Assembly: GCA_964481575.1 (NCBI GenBank) | Contig: CAYZTR010000049.1 | Span: forward strand, 1 to 16,878 | Direction of reading: 5' to 3' | Length of the DNA stretch: 16,878 bases | Source of the DNA: UQRS01 sp964481575 | Lineage (GTDB): Bacteria > Bacillota > Clostridia > Oscillospirales > Acutalibacteraceae | Notes under the pieces: generated by a model | The model's database searches: none | What the model saw: only the letters and a program-made list of their open reading frames with translations | What the model was told of the DNA's origin: nothing | In this document: positions 7,533 through 13,922 of the stretch, piece after piece | How the letters are laid out: every line of letters begins with the position of its first letter | Numbering within the stretch: position 1 is the stretch's first letter | Program-made: the position numbers and the translations under genes

Positions 7533-8262
7533 TGAACCCTTAATCAAAGTAATTGGGCTCGAAAAAGCCTTCGGAGATCATCATGTTCTCCAGGGAATCG
7601 ATTATACCATTAACAAAGGGGATGTGATCGTTATCATCGGCCCCTCCGGATCGGGAAAATCCACCTTCCTGCGTTGCCTGAACCTGTTGGAGCAGCCCAC
7701 CGGCGGTGAAATTTGGGTGGAAGGTAAAATGATCAATGACAAGAAGGCTGACGTGGACAAGCTGCGGCAAAAAATGGGTATGGTTTTTCAACAGTTCAAT
7801 CTGTTTCCCCACAAGACAGTACTGCAAAACATGACCATGGCCCCTACCCTGCTGTTAAAAACCCCCAAGGCCCAAGCCGAGAAAGAGGCCATGGAACTGC
7901 TGGCGCGGGTTGGGCTGGCAGATCGGGCTAACTCCTATCCCAACCAATTATCCGGCGGACAAAAACAGCGGATTGCCATTGTCAGGGCATTGTGTATGCA
8001 CCCGGACATCATGCTGTTTGACGAACCAACCTCTGCCCTGGATCCTGAAATGGTAGGCGAAGTGCTGGAGGTTATGCGTGCCTTGGCCAAGGAAGGCATG
8101 ACCATGTGTGTAGTTACCCATGAAATGGGGTTTGCCCGGGAAGTAGGCTCCCAGGTGCTTTTCATTGATGAAGGCAAAATTCAGGAAGCAGCACCACCCC
8201 AGGAATTCTTCACCAACCCAAAGAACCCACGCTTACAGGATTTCCTATCCAAGGTATTATAA
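7522..8262 (+). CDS. Polar amino-acid ABC transporter ATP-binding protein (GlnQ/ArtM/HisP family)
   Basis: A 246-residue cytoplasmic ATPase that powers the importer. All nucleotide-binding elements are intact: Walker A GPSGSGKST (40-48), Q-loop VFQQFNLFPH (about 88-97), signature LSGGQKQR (143-150), Walker B with LMLFDEPTSALD-type sequence (Asp167-Glu168), and H-loop VVTHE (His200). The start is GTG inside the end of the permease gene, preceded by AAAGGAGG (about 7504-7511). It closes the operon and is followed by a clear terminator. Length and motifs are normal for the polar amino-acid uptake family. Confidence 0.95.
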   Translation: MTTNEPLIKVIGLEKAFGDHHVLQGIDYTINKGDVIVIIGPSGSGKSTFLRCLNLLEQPTGGEIWVEGKMINDKKADVDKLRQKMGMVFQQFNLFPHKTVLQNMTMAPTLLLKTPKAQAEKEAMELLARVGLADRANSYPNQLSGGQKQRIAIVRALCMHPDIMLFDEPTSALDPEMVGEVLEVMRALAKEGMTMCVVTHEMGFAREVGSQVLFIDEGKIQEAAPPQEFFTNPKNPRLQDFLSKVL

Positions 8263-8270
8263 GCTTTCGA

Positions 8271-8299
8271 TTCCCCTGCCAGCCGGCGGGGGAAATTTT
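8271..8299 (+). terminator. Intrinsic terminator of the amino-acid transporter operon
   Basis: TTCCCCTGCC (8271-8280) pairs with GGCGGGGGAA (8285-8294) in a 10-bp stem with one U-G pair and an AGCC tetraloop, followed by A and TTTT. It starts 8 nt after the ATPase stop. Confidence 0.8.
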
Positions 8300-8300
8300 A

Positions 8301-8489
8301 TAGGATCGGTTTCAACTGTCAGCTACTACACTTTTCTTTCCACGGTTCTACCGCAGGCCCTATTCGACCGCGTTCCACCCATTTCCGCTTTTTTCTTCTT
8401 TGAATTGTCCTTCAATCGAGGACTCTTTTAAAAAAGTGTTTTTAGTTTTTTGCATTTTAAATTTTTACAAAAAATATTGCTGTTTACTC
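8301..8489 (+). other. Intergenic stretch with no gene
   Basis: Together with the flanking terminator and leader this gene-free gap is 391 nt. The 8301-8489 part holds no convincing reading frame. A weak 5-bp hairpin GTCCT/AGGAC (8407-8423) followed by TCTTTT may be a remnant or secondary terminator. From about 8424 the DNA becomes strongly AT-rich ahead of the glutamate synthase promoter. Confidence 0.5.
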
Positions 8490-8518
8490 TTGACAAACCA
8501 TAATAAAATGTGCATAAT
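8490..8518 (+). promoter_or_regulatory. Promoter of the glutamate synthase operon
   Basis: A perfect TTGACA (8490-8495) and CATAAT (8513-8518) are spaced exactly 17 bp, giving a start near 8525. The same geometry and near-identical elements recur at 13751 and 15947. Confidence 0.88.
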
Positions 8519-8527
8519 GATACTCAC

Positions 8528-8541
8528 GGACAACGGTGTCC
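8528..8541 (+). ncRNA. ANTAR-type hexaloop antiterminator hairpin, glutamate synthase leader
   Basis: GGAC-AACGGT-GTCC forms a 4-bp stem with a six-base loop carrying A at position 1 and G at position 4, the bases known to be required for ANTAR-protein recognition. It begins 10 nt after the -10 element, so it lies at the extreme 5' end of the RNA. Its loop and 3' arm (8533-8541) are also the 5' strand of the terminator that follows, so the two structures exclude each other. Confidence 0.72.
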
Positions 8542-8580
8542 ATCAAGGGAGTATTATCTCCTCTGATGGGCGCCGTTTTT
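8533..8580 (+). terminator. Leader terminator (attenuator) of the glutamate synthase operon
   Basis: The 13-nt strands 8533-8545 and 8564-8576 pair completely, with two G-U pairs, and are followed by TTTTT. The apical region contains an extra hairpin, GGAG-TATTAT-CTCC (8548-8561). It lies over 70 nt before the first start codon, so termination here would switch the operon off unless the hexaloop hairpin is stabilised. Confidence 0.8.
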
Positions 8581-8653
8581 GTTTTGCTTATTTTCGATTC
8601 CCGATCGGAGTTAAAACATATCTGCCGATCCGGAAAAACAGGAGGAACAACAT

Positions 8654-9766
8654 ATGGATGAAAAATTTCGCGAGGGCAATACCCGGATTCCTTCCGGCTG
8701 TGCCATTTCGGGTATCTTCTCTAAAAGCGGCCAATCCATTAACGGCAGCATCATCGTAGACTCCATTACCACGATGCACGACCGCTCCAACGGATTGGGC
8801 GGCGGCTTTGCCGGATACGGCATTTATCCCCAATACAAGGAGCTTACCTGCTTCCATGTCTTTTACGATAGCATAAAGGCCAAGGAAGAATGCGAGGCCT
8901 ATCTTGAGCGGCGGTTCGACATTATCAATCTGTCAAAAATTGCCACCCGCAAGGTCAAGACCATCACCGACGAGCCCCTGAACTGGCGGTATTTCGTCTC
9001 CCCCATTGCGTATAAAATGTCTGAGCGGCACATGGACGAGGAATCTTACATCGTCCACTTCGTCAATAAGGTCAACGCCCAGATTGATGGCGCCTATGTG
9101 TATTCCAGCGGTAAAAACATGGGTGTCTTTAAGGGAGTTGGCTATCCGGAAGACATCGGCGAATACTACCGGCTGGAAGAATATGATGGCTATTGCTGGA
9201 CAGCACACGGTCGGTATCCCACCAATACCCCCGGCTGGTGGGGAGGCGCCCATCCTTTCGCTTTGGGCGAATACTCCATCGTCCACAACGGTGAGATTTC
9301 TTCTTATGACGCTAACCGGCGATTCATTGAAATGTTCGGGTATAAATGCACATTGCTGACCGACACGGAAGTTATTACCTATATGTTTGATTATCTGCTC
9401 CGGAAGCAAGGCGCAACCCTGGAGGAGGCCTGCAAAATTCTGGCAGCTTCCTTCTGGAGCACCATCGATCATAAGCCGGAAGAACAGCGGGAACAGGAAA
9501 AGTATCTGCGGGCGGCCTTTGGTCCCATGCTGATTACAGGCCCCTTCTCCATTATGCTGGGCTTCAACGGAGGAATGCTAGCCTTGAACGACCGGTTAAA
9601 ATTGCGCTCCATGGTATGTGCTGAAAAGGGCGATATGGCTTATGTAGCCAGTGAAGAATGTGCCATTCGCATTATGGAACCGAACCTGGATCGGATCTGG
9701 GCTCCTAAGGGCGGCGAACCCGTGATTTTCAAACTCAATGAGGAGGGCAGAGAGAAATGCCTGTAA
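8654..9766 (+). CDS. Glutamate synthase, class II glutamine amidotransferase domain protein (split GltB, GATase part)
   Basis: A 370-residue stand-alone version of the glutaminase domain of glutamate synthase. It would release ammonia from glutamine for transfer to 2-oxoglutarate. The Ntn-type nucleophile is Cys16 in PSGCAISGIF. Further hallmarks are TAHGRYPTNTPGWWGGAHPF, VHNGEISSYDANRRF, LLTDTEVITYMFDYLL and a C-terminal AYVASEECAI segment. Cys16 is preceded by 15 residues that would have to be removed to free its amino group, as in propeptide-bearing GltB and PurF enzymes. AGGAGG (8640-8645) lies 8 nt before the ATG. The end overlaps the next gene by 10 nt, consistent with subunits made in equal amounts. 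Genes of this type often occur as separate subunits in archaea and Clostridia. Confidence 0.9.
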   Translation: MDEKFREGNTRIPSGCAISGIFSKSGQSINGSIIVDSITTMHDRSNGLGGGFAGYGIYPQYKELTCFHVFYDSIKAKEECEAYLERRFDIINLSKIATRKVKTITDEPLNWRYFVSPIAYKMSERHMDEESYIVHFVNKVNAQIDGAYVYSSGKNMGVFKGVGYPEDIGEYYRLEEYDGYCWTAHGRYPTNTPGWWGGAHPFALGEYSIVHNGEISSYDANRRFIEMFGYKCTLLTDTEVITYMFDYLLRKQGATLEEACKILAASFWSTIDHKPEEQREQEKYLRAAFGPMLITGPFSIMLGFNGGMLALNDRLKLRSMVCAEKGDMAYVASEECAIRIMEPNLDRIWAPKGGEPVIFKLNEEGREKCL

Positions 9767-11262
9767 ATTATATCTATCCCGAATTTGAAGTGGTGCGGAA
9801 CAGTGACAAATGTATCGGCTGCCGTGCCTGCGAGCGACAGTGTGCCAATCTGGTGCATAGCATGGATCCTGACACCGGAAAAATGGTATCCAACAATGCT
9901 GACTGTGTCTGCTGCCACCGGTGCGTATCCATCTGCCCCACCGGCGCTCTGAAGATTGTTAAAACCGATCACACTTTCCGACCCAATACAAACTGGTCGG
10001 GCCAGACCATTCAGGAAATTTACCGGCAGGCCGAAAGCGGCGGTGTACTCCTGTCCTCCATGGGAAATCCGGAAGACCTGCCCATTTACTGGGATCGAAT
10101 CCTGTTAAATGCTTCCCAGGTCACTAACCCCTCCATTGATCCTCTGCGAGAGCCCATGGAAACCAAAACCTACCTGGGGAAAAAGCCCTCCGGGATTACC
10201 CGGGATGCAAACGGCAAGATTGTCAACAACATGACCCCCCAGTTGGAGCTTGAGATTCCTGTCATGTTCTCTGCCATGTCTTACGGCTCCATTAGTTATA
10301 ATGCCCATGAATCCCTGGCCCGTGCGGCCACCGAACTCGGCACCTATTATAATACAGGTGAAGGCGGTCTGCATCAAGATTTTTACAAATATGGCCCCCA
10401 CACCATTTGCCAGGTTGCTTCCGGACGGTTCGGTGTATACAAGGATTATCTGGAAACCGGTGCTGCCATTGAAATTAAGATTGGCCAGGGTGCCAAGCCC
10501 GGCATCGGCGGTCATCTTCCCGGCACAAAAATCGTCGGCGATATTTCCCGGACCCGTATGATTCCGGAAGGCACCGATGCCATCTCCCCCGCTCCGCACC
10601 ATGACATCTATTCCATTGAAGACCTACGGCAACTGGTGGATTCCCTGAAAGAAGCCACTGAGAACAAGAAACCGGTCATCGTCAAAATAGCTGCTGTACA
10701 TAATGTGGCGGCCATCGCCTCTGGTATCGCACGTTCCGGCGCTGATATTATCGCCATCGACGGATTCCGGGGCGGCACCGGTGCAGCTCCCACCCGCATC
10801 CGCAACAATGTGGGTATCCCCATCGAGCTGGCACTGGCATCGGTCGATGCCCGGCTGCGGGAAGAAGGCATCCGGAACAACGTCTCTCTGGTGGTAGGTG
10901 GCTCCATCCGCTCCGCTTCCGACATGGTCAAGGCTATTGCTTTGGGTGCCGATGCTGTCTACATTGGCACTGCTGCCTTGCTGGCACTGGGCTGCCATCT
11001 CTGCCGCACCTGCGGACAGGGCAAGTGCAACTGGGGCATCGCCACCCAGCGGCCTGAACTGGTAAAGCGGCTGAACCCCGACGTGGGTTATCAGCGACTG
11101 GTGAACTTGGTCAGCGCCTGGAACCATGAGCTGAAAGAGATCATGGGCGGCATGGGCATCAATTCAGTGGAAGCACTCCGTGGCAACCGTCTCATGCTCC
11201 GCGGTGTCGGCATGACCGAGAAGGAACTGGAAATTCTCGGGATCAAGCACGCCGGTGAATAA
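9757..11262 (+). CDS. Glutamate synthase central (FMN, Fe-S) domain with N-terminal 2x[4Fe-4S] ferredoxin
   Basis: A 501-residue catalytic subunit that makes glutamate from 2-oxoglutarate and glutamine-derived ammonia. Residues 15-65 hold two CxxCxxCxxxC clusters (Cys19/22/25/29 and Cys50/53/56/60). The rest is the Glu_synthase barrel: FSAMSYGSISYNAHESLA, NTGEGGLHQDF, IEIKIGQGAKPGIGGHLPG, ISPAPHHDIYSIEDL, VKIAAVHNVAAIASG and IDGFRGGTGAAPT. A Cys-rich GCHLCRTCGQGKCNWGIATQ follows and matches the [3Fe-4S] region of GltB. The architecture is the archaeal-type GltB rather than the 1500-residue bacterial form. The amidotransferase and GXGXG domains are separate genes in the same operon. The ATG overlaps the upstream gene. 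Confidence 0.93.
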   Translation: MPVNYIYPEFEVVRNSDKCIGCRACERQCANLVHSMDPDTGKMVSNNADCVCCHRCVSICPTGALKIVKTDHTFRPNTNWSGQTIQEIYRQAESGGVLLSSMGNPEDLPIYWDRILLNASQVTNPSIDPLREPMETKTYLGKKPSGITRDANGKIVNNMTPQLELEIPVMFSAMSYGSISYNAHESLARAATELGTYYNTGEGGLHQDFYKYGPHTICQVASGRFGVYKDYLETGAAIEIKIGQGAKPGIGGHLPGTKIVGDISRTRMIPEGTDAISPAPHHDIYSIEDLRQLVDSLKEATENKKPVIVKIAAVHNVAAIASGIARSGADIIAIDGFRGGTGAAPTRIRNNVGIPIELALASVDARLREEGIRNNVSLVVGGSIRSASDMVKAIALGADAVYIGTAALLALGCHLCRTCGQGKCNWGIATQRPELVKRLNPDVGYQRLVNLVSAWNHELKEIMGGMGINSVEALRGNRLMLRGVGMTEKELEILGIKHAGE

Positions 11263-11282
11263 TGGGAAAGGAGCATCGTATC

Positions 11283-11708
11283 ATGAAAAAGATTTATGTC
11301 AATGAAGAATGGTGTCTAGGATGCCATCTTTGTGAATACTATTGCGCCTTCGCCAACTCAGGCGAAACTGACATGGTCAAGGCGCTAAAGGGCAAAACCA
11401 TTCACCCTCGGGTACAGGTGGAAGGAGACAACCAGATTTCCTTTGCTGTCAACTGTCGCCACTGTGAGAATCCCATCTGTATGAAATCCTGCATTGCAGG
11501 CGCCATCTCCAAAGTGGACGGCGTGGTTTCTATTGATAAAACAAAATGTGTCGGGTGCTACACCTGCGTTATGGTTTGTCCTTACGGTGCCGTCATGCCA
11601 TCGGAAAACGGCCCTGCACAGAAGTGCGAGCTTTGCGTGAAAAACAGCAGCAGCCCTGCCTGCGTAGCCGGCTGTCCCAACCGTGCCATTGTTTTTGAGG
11701 AGAGGTGA
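11283..11708 (+). CDS. 4Fe-4S ferredoxin-type electron-transfer protein (HycB/CooF-like)
   Basis: A 141-residue polyferredoxin-like protein that probably passes electrons between the flavoprotein encoded next and the synthase subunit. Cysteine motifs are CLGCHLCEYYC (near residue 11), CRHCENPICMKSC (near 55), CVGCYTCVMVCPYGA (near 89), CELCVKN (near 117) and CVAGCP near the end. This is enough for up to four [4Fe-4S] clusters, as in the HycB/CooF/DMSO reductase B-subunit family. An upstream in-frame ATG at 11262 overlaps the previous stop. I prefer the ATG at 11283 because AAAGGAG (11267-11273) is correctly placed for it. There is no signal or membrane segment. Its position inside the glt operon is the only clue to its partner. 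Confidence 0.88.
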   Translation: MKKIYVNEEWCLGCHLCEYYCAFANSGETDMVKALKGKTIHPRVQVEGDNQISFAVNCRHCENPICMKSCIAGAISKVDGVVSIDKTKCVGCYTCVMVCPYGAVMPSENGPAQKCELCVKNSSSPACVAGCPNRAIVFEER

Positions 11709-11713
11709 TTGCA

Positions 11714-12949
11714 ATGAAAAATTATGTGATTATCGGAAACTCCACGGCAGCCATCGGCTGTGTGGAAGGGATCCGGAAAGTTGACACCAAGACCCCCATC
11801 ACCCTCATTGCTTCCGAACCCCACCACACCTACGGACGACCCCTTATTTCCTATCTGTTATACGGTAAGACTGATGAGGAACACATGAAGTACCGGCCTG
11901 ACAGCTTTTATGCTGACAACGGCGTAGAAACCAAACTGGGTGTCACCGTAACCTCCATTGATCCCAAAAAGAAAACCGTTACACTGGATAACGGCGAAAC
12001 AGTGGAATATTCCAAACTGTTGGTAGCCACCGGGTCCCGCCCCTTCGTCCCTCCTATTCCCGGATTGGATTCGGTCCCAGTACAGTTCCCTTTCATGACC
12101 CTGGATGACGCGCATCATCTGGCCAATGCCATTACGCCCGACACCCATGTATTGGTTATGGGGGCCGGACTCATCGGTTTGAAATGCATCGAAGGCATCG
12201 CGCATCGGGCCGGAAAAATCACCTGCGTAGATATGGCAGATCGGATTCTGCCCTCCATTTTGGATGAAGAATCAGCCGCCATGGTGCAAGCCTTCATTGA
12301 AAAGGAAACCGGTGTTCAATTTGTACTGGGAGACAGTGTCGCTTCCTTTGACGGCAACACCGCCACCACCGCTTCCGGCAAACAGCTGACCTTTGACCTG
12401 CTGGTCACAGCCGTAGGTGTGCGGGCTAATACCGAGTTGGTGAAAGAAGCCGGCGGCGTTGTGGTACGTGGCATTTCCACCGACAACCGGAGCCAAACCA
12501 GCCTTCCACATATTTATGCCGCAGGTGACTGTGCTGAATCCTTTGATATTACCGAAAACGTCAGCCGTGTTCTGGCACTGCTCCCTAACGCCTATTACCA
12601 AGGAGAGACCGCCGGCATCAACATGGCCGGCGGAGATATTACCTTCGACAACGCAATCCCCATGAACTCTATGGGCTTCTTTGGCTACCACATGGTCACA
12701 GCCGGAAGCTACAAAGGAGAAAAGATTATTCTGCGGGACGGAGAAAGCCTCAAAGAATTTTTTGTATCGGACGGTGTTCTCAAGGGATATATCATCCTAG
12801 GAGACGTGCGCCGGGCCGGGATCTACACCAAGCTGATCCGGGAACGGGTTCCGCTGGAGCAGGTGGACTTTGACCTGTTACTGGAGGCACCCCAGCTCAT
12901 AGCCTTTGCCAAAGCCGACCGCAAAAACATGCTTGGAACTTTACGGTAA
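11714..12949 (+). CDS. FAD/NAD(P)H-dependent oxidoreductase (pyridine nucleotide-disulfide reductase-like family)
   Basis: A 411-residue flavoprotein. The first Rossmann segment (IIGNSTAAIG) is a variant FAD site, VLVMGAGLIG near residue 153 is a standard NAD(P)H site, and IYAAGDCAE near residue 270 is the second FAD motif. The sequence resembles NirB-type nitrite reductase and NADH oxidase/rubredoxin reductase flavoproteins. It lacks the N-terminal Fe-S domain of GltD, the usual small subunit of glutamate synthase. In this operon it is the likely entry point for NAD(P)H electrons, via the neighbouring ferredoxin. The ATG at 11714 has GGAGAGGTG upstream; a GTG three codons earlier overlaps the previous stop and is the alternative start. 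The C-terminal about 90 residues (FFGYHMVTAG...) are less characteristic. Confidence 0.85.
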   Translation: MKNYVIIGNSTAAIGCVEGIRKVDTKTPITLIASEPHHTYGRPLISYLLYGKTDEEHMKYRPDSFYADNGVETKLGVTVTSIDPKKKTVTLDNGETVEYSKLLVATGSRPFVPPIPGLDSVPVQFPFMTLDDAHHLANAITPDTHVLVMGAGLIGLKCIEGIAHRAGKITCVDMADRILPSILDEESAAMVQAFIEKETGVQFVLGDSVASFDGNTATTASGKQLTFDLLVTAVGVRANTELVKEAGGVVVRGISTDNRSQTSLPHIYAAGDCAESFDITENVSRVLALLPNAYYQGETAGINMAGGDITFDNAIPMNSMGFFGYHMVTAGSYKGEKIILRDGESLKEFFVSDGVLKGYIILGDVRRAGIYTKLIRERVPLEQVDFDLLLEAPQLIAFAKADRKNMLGTLR

Positions 12950-12967
12950 GAAAGGAGACGGCACAGC

Positions 12968-13690
12968 ATGGAAATCGAAGTCAATCGTATGCATTTCCGG
13001 GATCTGAATGAAAAGATTCGGAATTCGGAAGACAAAAAAATCGTGCTCCACTCCTGCGTCGGCCAGCGGTTCATCGGGGACGGCATCAAGGATAAGGAGA
13101 TCATCATCAACGGAGTGCCCGGCAACGGACTGGGCGCTTATCTGGACGGCGGCACCATTACTGTCAACGGTAATGCACAGGATGCCTCAGGTGACACCAT
13201 GAACGAAGGAGAAATCAGAATTCACGGCATGGCCGGAGACGGCACCGGTTACGGCATGCGTGGCGGCCGGATGCTCATTCAGGGGGATGTGGGTTACCGC
13301 TGCGGCATCCACATGAAAGCCTATCAAAACAAATTCCCCGTCATGGTAGTCGGCGGCCGAGCCGGCTCCTTCCTGGGAGAATACCAGGCCGGTGGCCGAA
13401 TCATTGTCCTGGGGCTGAATGGCAACGGCACTGCCCCTGTTGGCTACTTTTGCGGTACCGGCCAGCATGGCGGGAAAATCTTCCTCCGCTGTCAGAAACC
13501 TCCCAAAGATCTGGTTCCTCAGATTTGCTGCGAGGAAGCCAAAAAGGCCGACCTGCGGGAAATCAAAAAGGATATAACCGATTTCTGTAAAGAATTTGGT
13601 TATAACCCTGAAGAAATTCTGTCTTCCAAGTTTTATGTTCTGACCCCCAATTCCAAGAGCCCTTATAAGAAGCTTTACGCGCAAAATTAA
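12968..13690 (+). CDS. Glutamate synthase GXGXG (alpha subunit C-terminal) domain protein
   Basis: A 240-residue stand-alone version of the right-handed beta-helix domain of GltB. This domain has a structural role, positioning the amidotransferase and synthase domains. The repeated Gly motifs are plain: GVPGNGLGAYLDGG, GNAQDASGDTMNEG, GMAGDGTGYGMRGG, GDVGYRCGIHM and GRAGSFLGEYQAGG. The C-terminal about 60 residues (EEAKKADLREI onward) are a helical tail. GAAAGGAGA lies about 8 nt before the ATG, and the gap to the upstream gene is 18 nt. It is last in the operon, after the two electron-transfer genes. Confidence 0.92.
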   Translation: MEIEVNRMHFRDLNEKIRNSEDKKIVLHSCVGQRFIGDGIKDKEIIINGVPGNGLGAYLDGGTITVNGNAQDASGDTMNEGEIRIHGMAGDGTGYGMRGGRMLIQGDVGYRCGIHMKAYQNKFPVMVVGGRAGSFLGEYQAGGRIIVLGLNGNGTAPVGYFCGTGQHGGKIFLRCQKPPKDLVPQICCEEAKKADLREIKKDITDFCKEFGYNPEEILSSKFYVLTPNSKSPYKKLYAQN

Positions 13691-13700
13691 TGCTTTTCTG

Positions 13701-13736
13701 CCGCCGACTCCGGAACCTCCAGAGTCGGCGGTCTTT
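13701..13736 (+). terminator. Terminator of the glutamate synthase operon
   Basis: A perfect 10-bp stem CCGCCGACTC (13701-13710) / GAGTCGGCGG (13722-13731) with an 11-nt loop is followed by TCTTT. The stem is strong and the U-tract modest. It starts 10 nt after the last stop codon and ends 15 nt before the next promoter. Confidence 0.75.
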
Positions 13737-13750
13737 CCATCAGATTTTGC

Positions 13751-13779
13751 TTGACAAATTCGGCAAATTATTGCATAAT
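13751..13779 (+). promoter_or_regulatory. Promoter of the GS-like/ANTAR operon
   Basis: TTGACA (13751-13756) and CATAAT (13774-13779) are 17 bp apart, matching the elements at 8490 almost exactly. Predicted start is near 13786. Confidence 0.87.
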
Positions 13780-13787
13780 ATATCCAG

Positions 13788-13801
13788 CGACAATGGCGTC
13801 G
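13788..13801 (+). ncRNA. ANTAR-type hexaloop antiterminator hairpin, GS-like/ANTAR operon leader
   Basis: CGAC-AATGGC-GTCG is a 4-bp stem with loop A1 and G4. It starts 9 nt after the -10, and its 3' half overlaps the 5' strand of the following terminator. It is the second member of the set of three, and it would make the ANTAR gene autoregulated. Confidence 0.72.
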
Positions 13802-13843
13802 ACCGGCGGTAATCTTTTTTGCCTAGGCCGATCGCCTTTTTTT
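13795..13843 (+). terminator. Leader terminator (attenuator) of the GS-like/ANTAR operon
   Basis: Pairing GGCG/CGCC (13795-13798, 13833-13836), TCG/CGA (13799-13801, 13829-13831), CC/GG (13803-13804, 13826-13827) and GGC/GCC (13805-13807, 13821-13823) gives an interrupted 12-bp stem ending in seven T (13837-13843). It is less regular than the other two leader terminators but has the best U-tract. Confidence 0.68.
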
Positions 13844-13848
13844 ATAAT

Positions 13849-13903
13849 CGGCATTTCTATCGGTCGTCCGTAAATGCCGCCCAGTAACGTTCCCTTTGGA
13901 ACG
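13849..13903 (+). other. Two further hairpins in the 5' UTR of the GS-like gene
   Basis: CGGCATTT (13849-13856) pairs with AAATGCCG (13872-13879). A second hairpin, CGTTCC-CTTT-GGAACG (13888-13903), stands directly before the AAAAAAGGAG ribosome site. They may affect translation or RNA stability. The left strand of the first could also compete with the terminator, because GCCGAT at 13827-13832 is complementary to ATCGGC at 13847-13852. Confidence 0.5.
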
Positions 13904-13922
13904 AAAAAAGGAGATCTTACCT

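Noticed and set aside
6843..7547. A 234-codon frame antisense to the permease gene
   Set aside because: Its translation is rich in His, Asp and Gln with no domain. The plus-strand frame has clear permease membrane segments and the EAA motif.
8525..8653. A glutamine riboswitch in the glutamate synthase leader
   Set aside because: I could not find the conserved core of the known glutamine aptamers. The leader is short and is fully explained by one hexaloop hairpin and a terminator.
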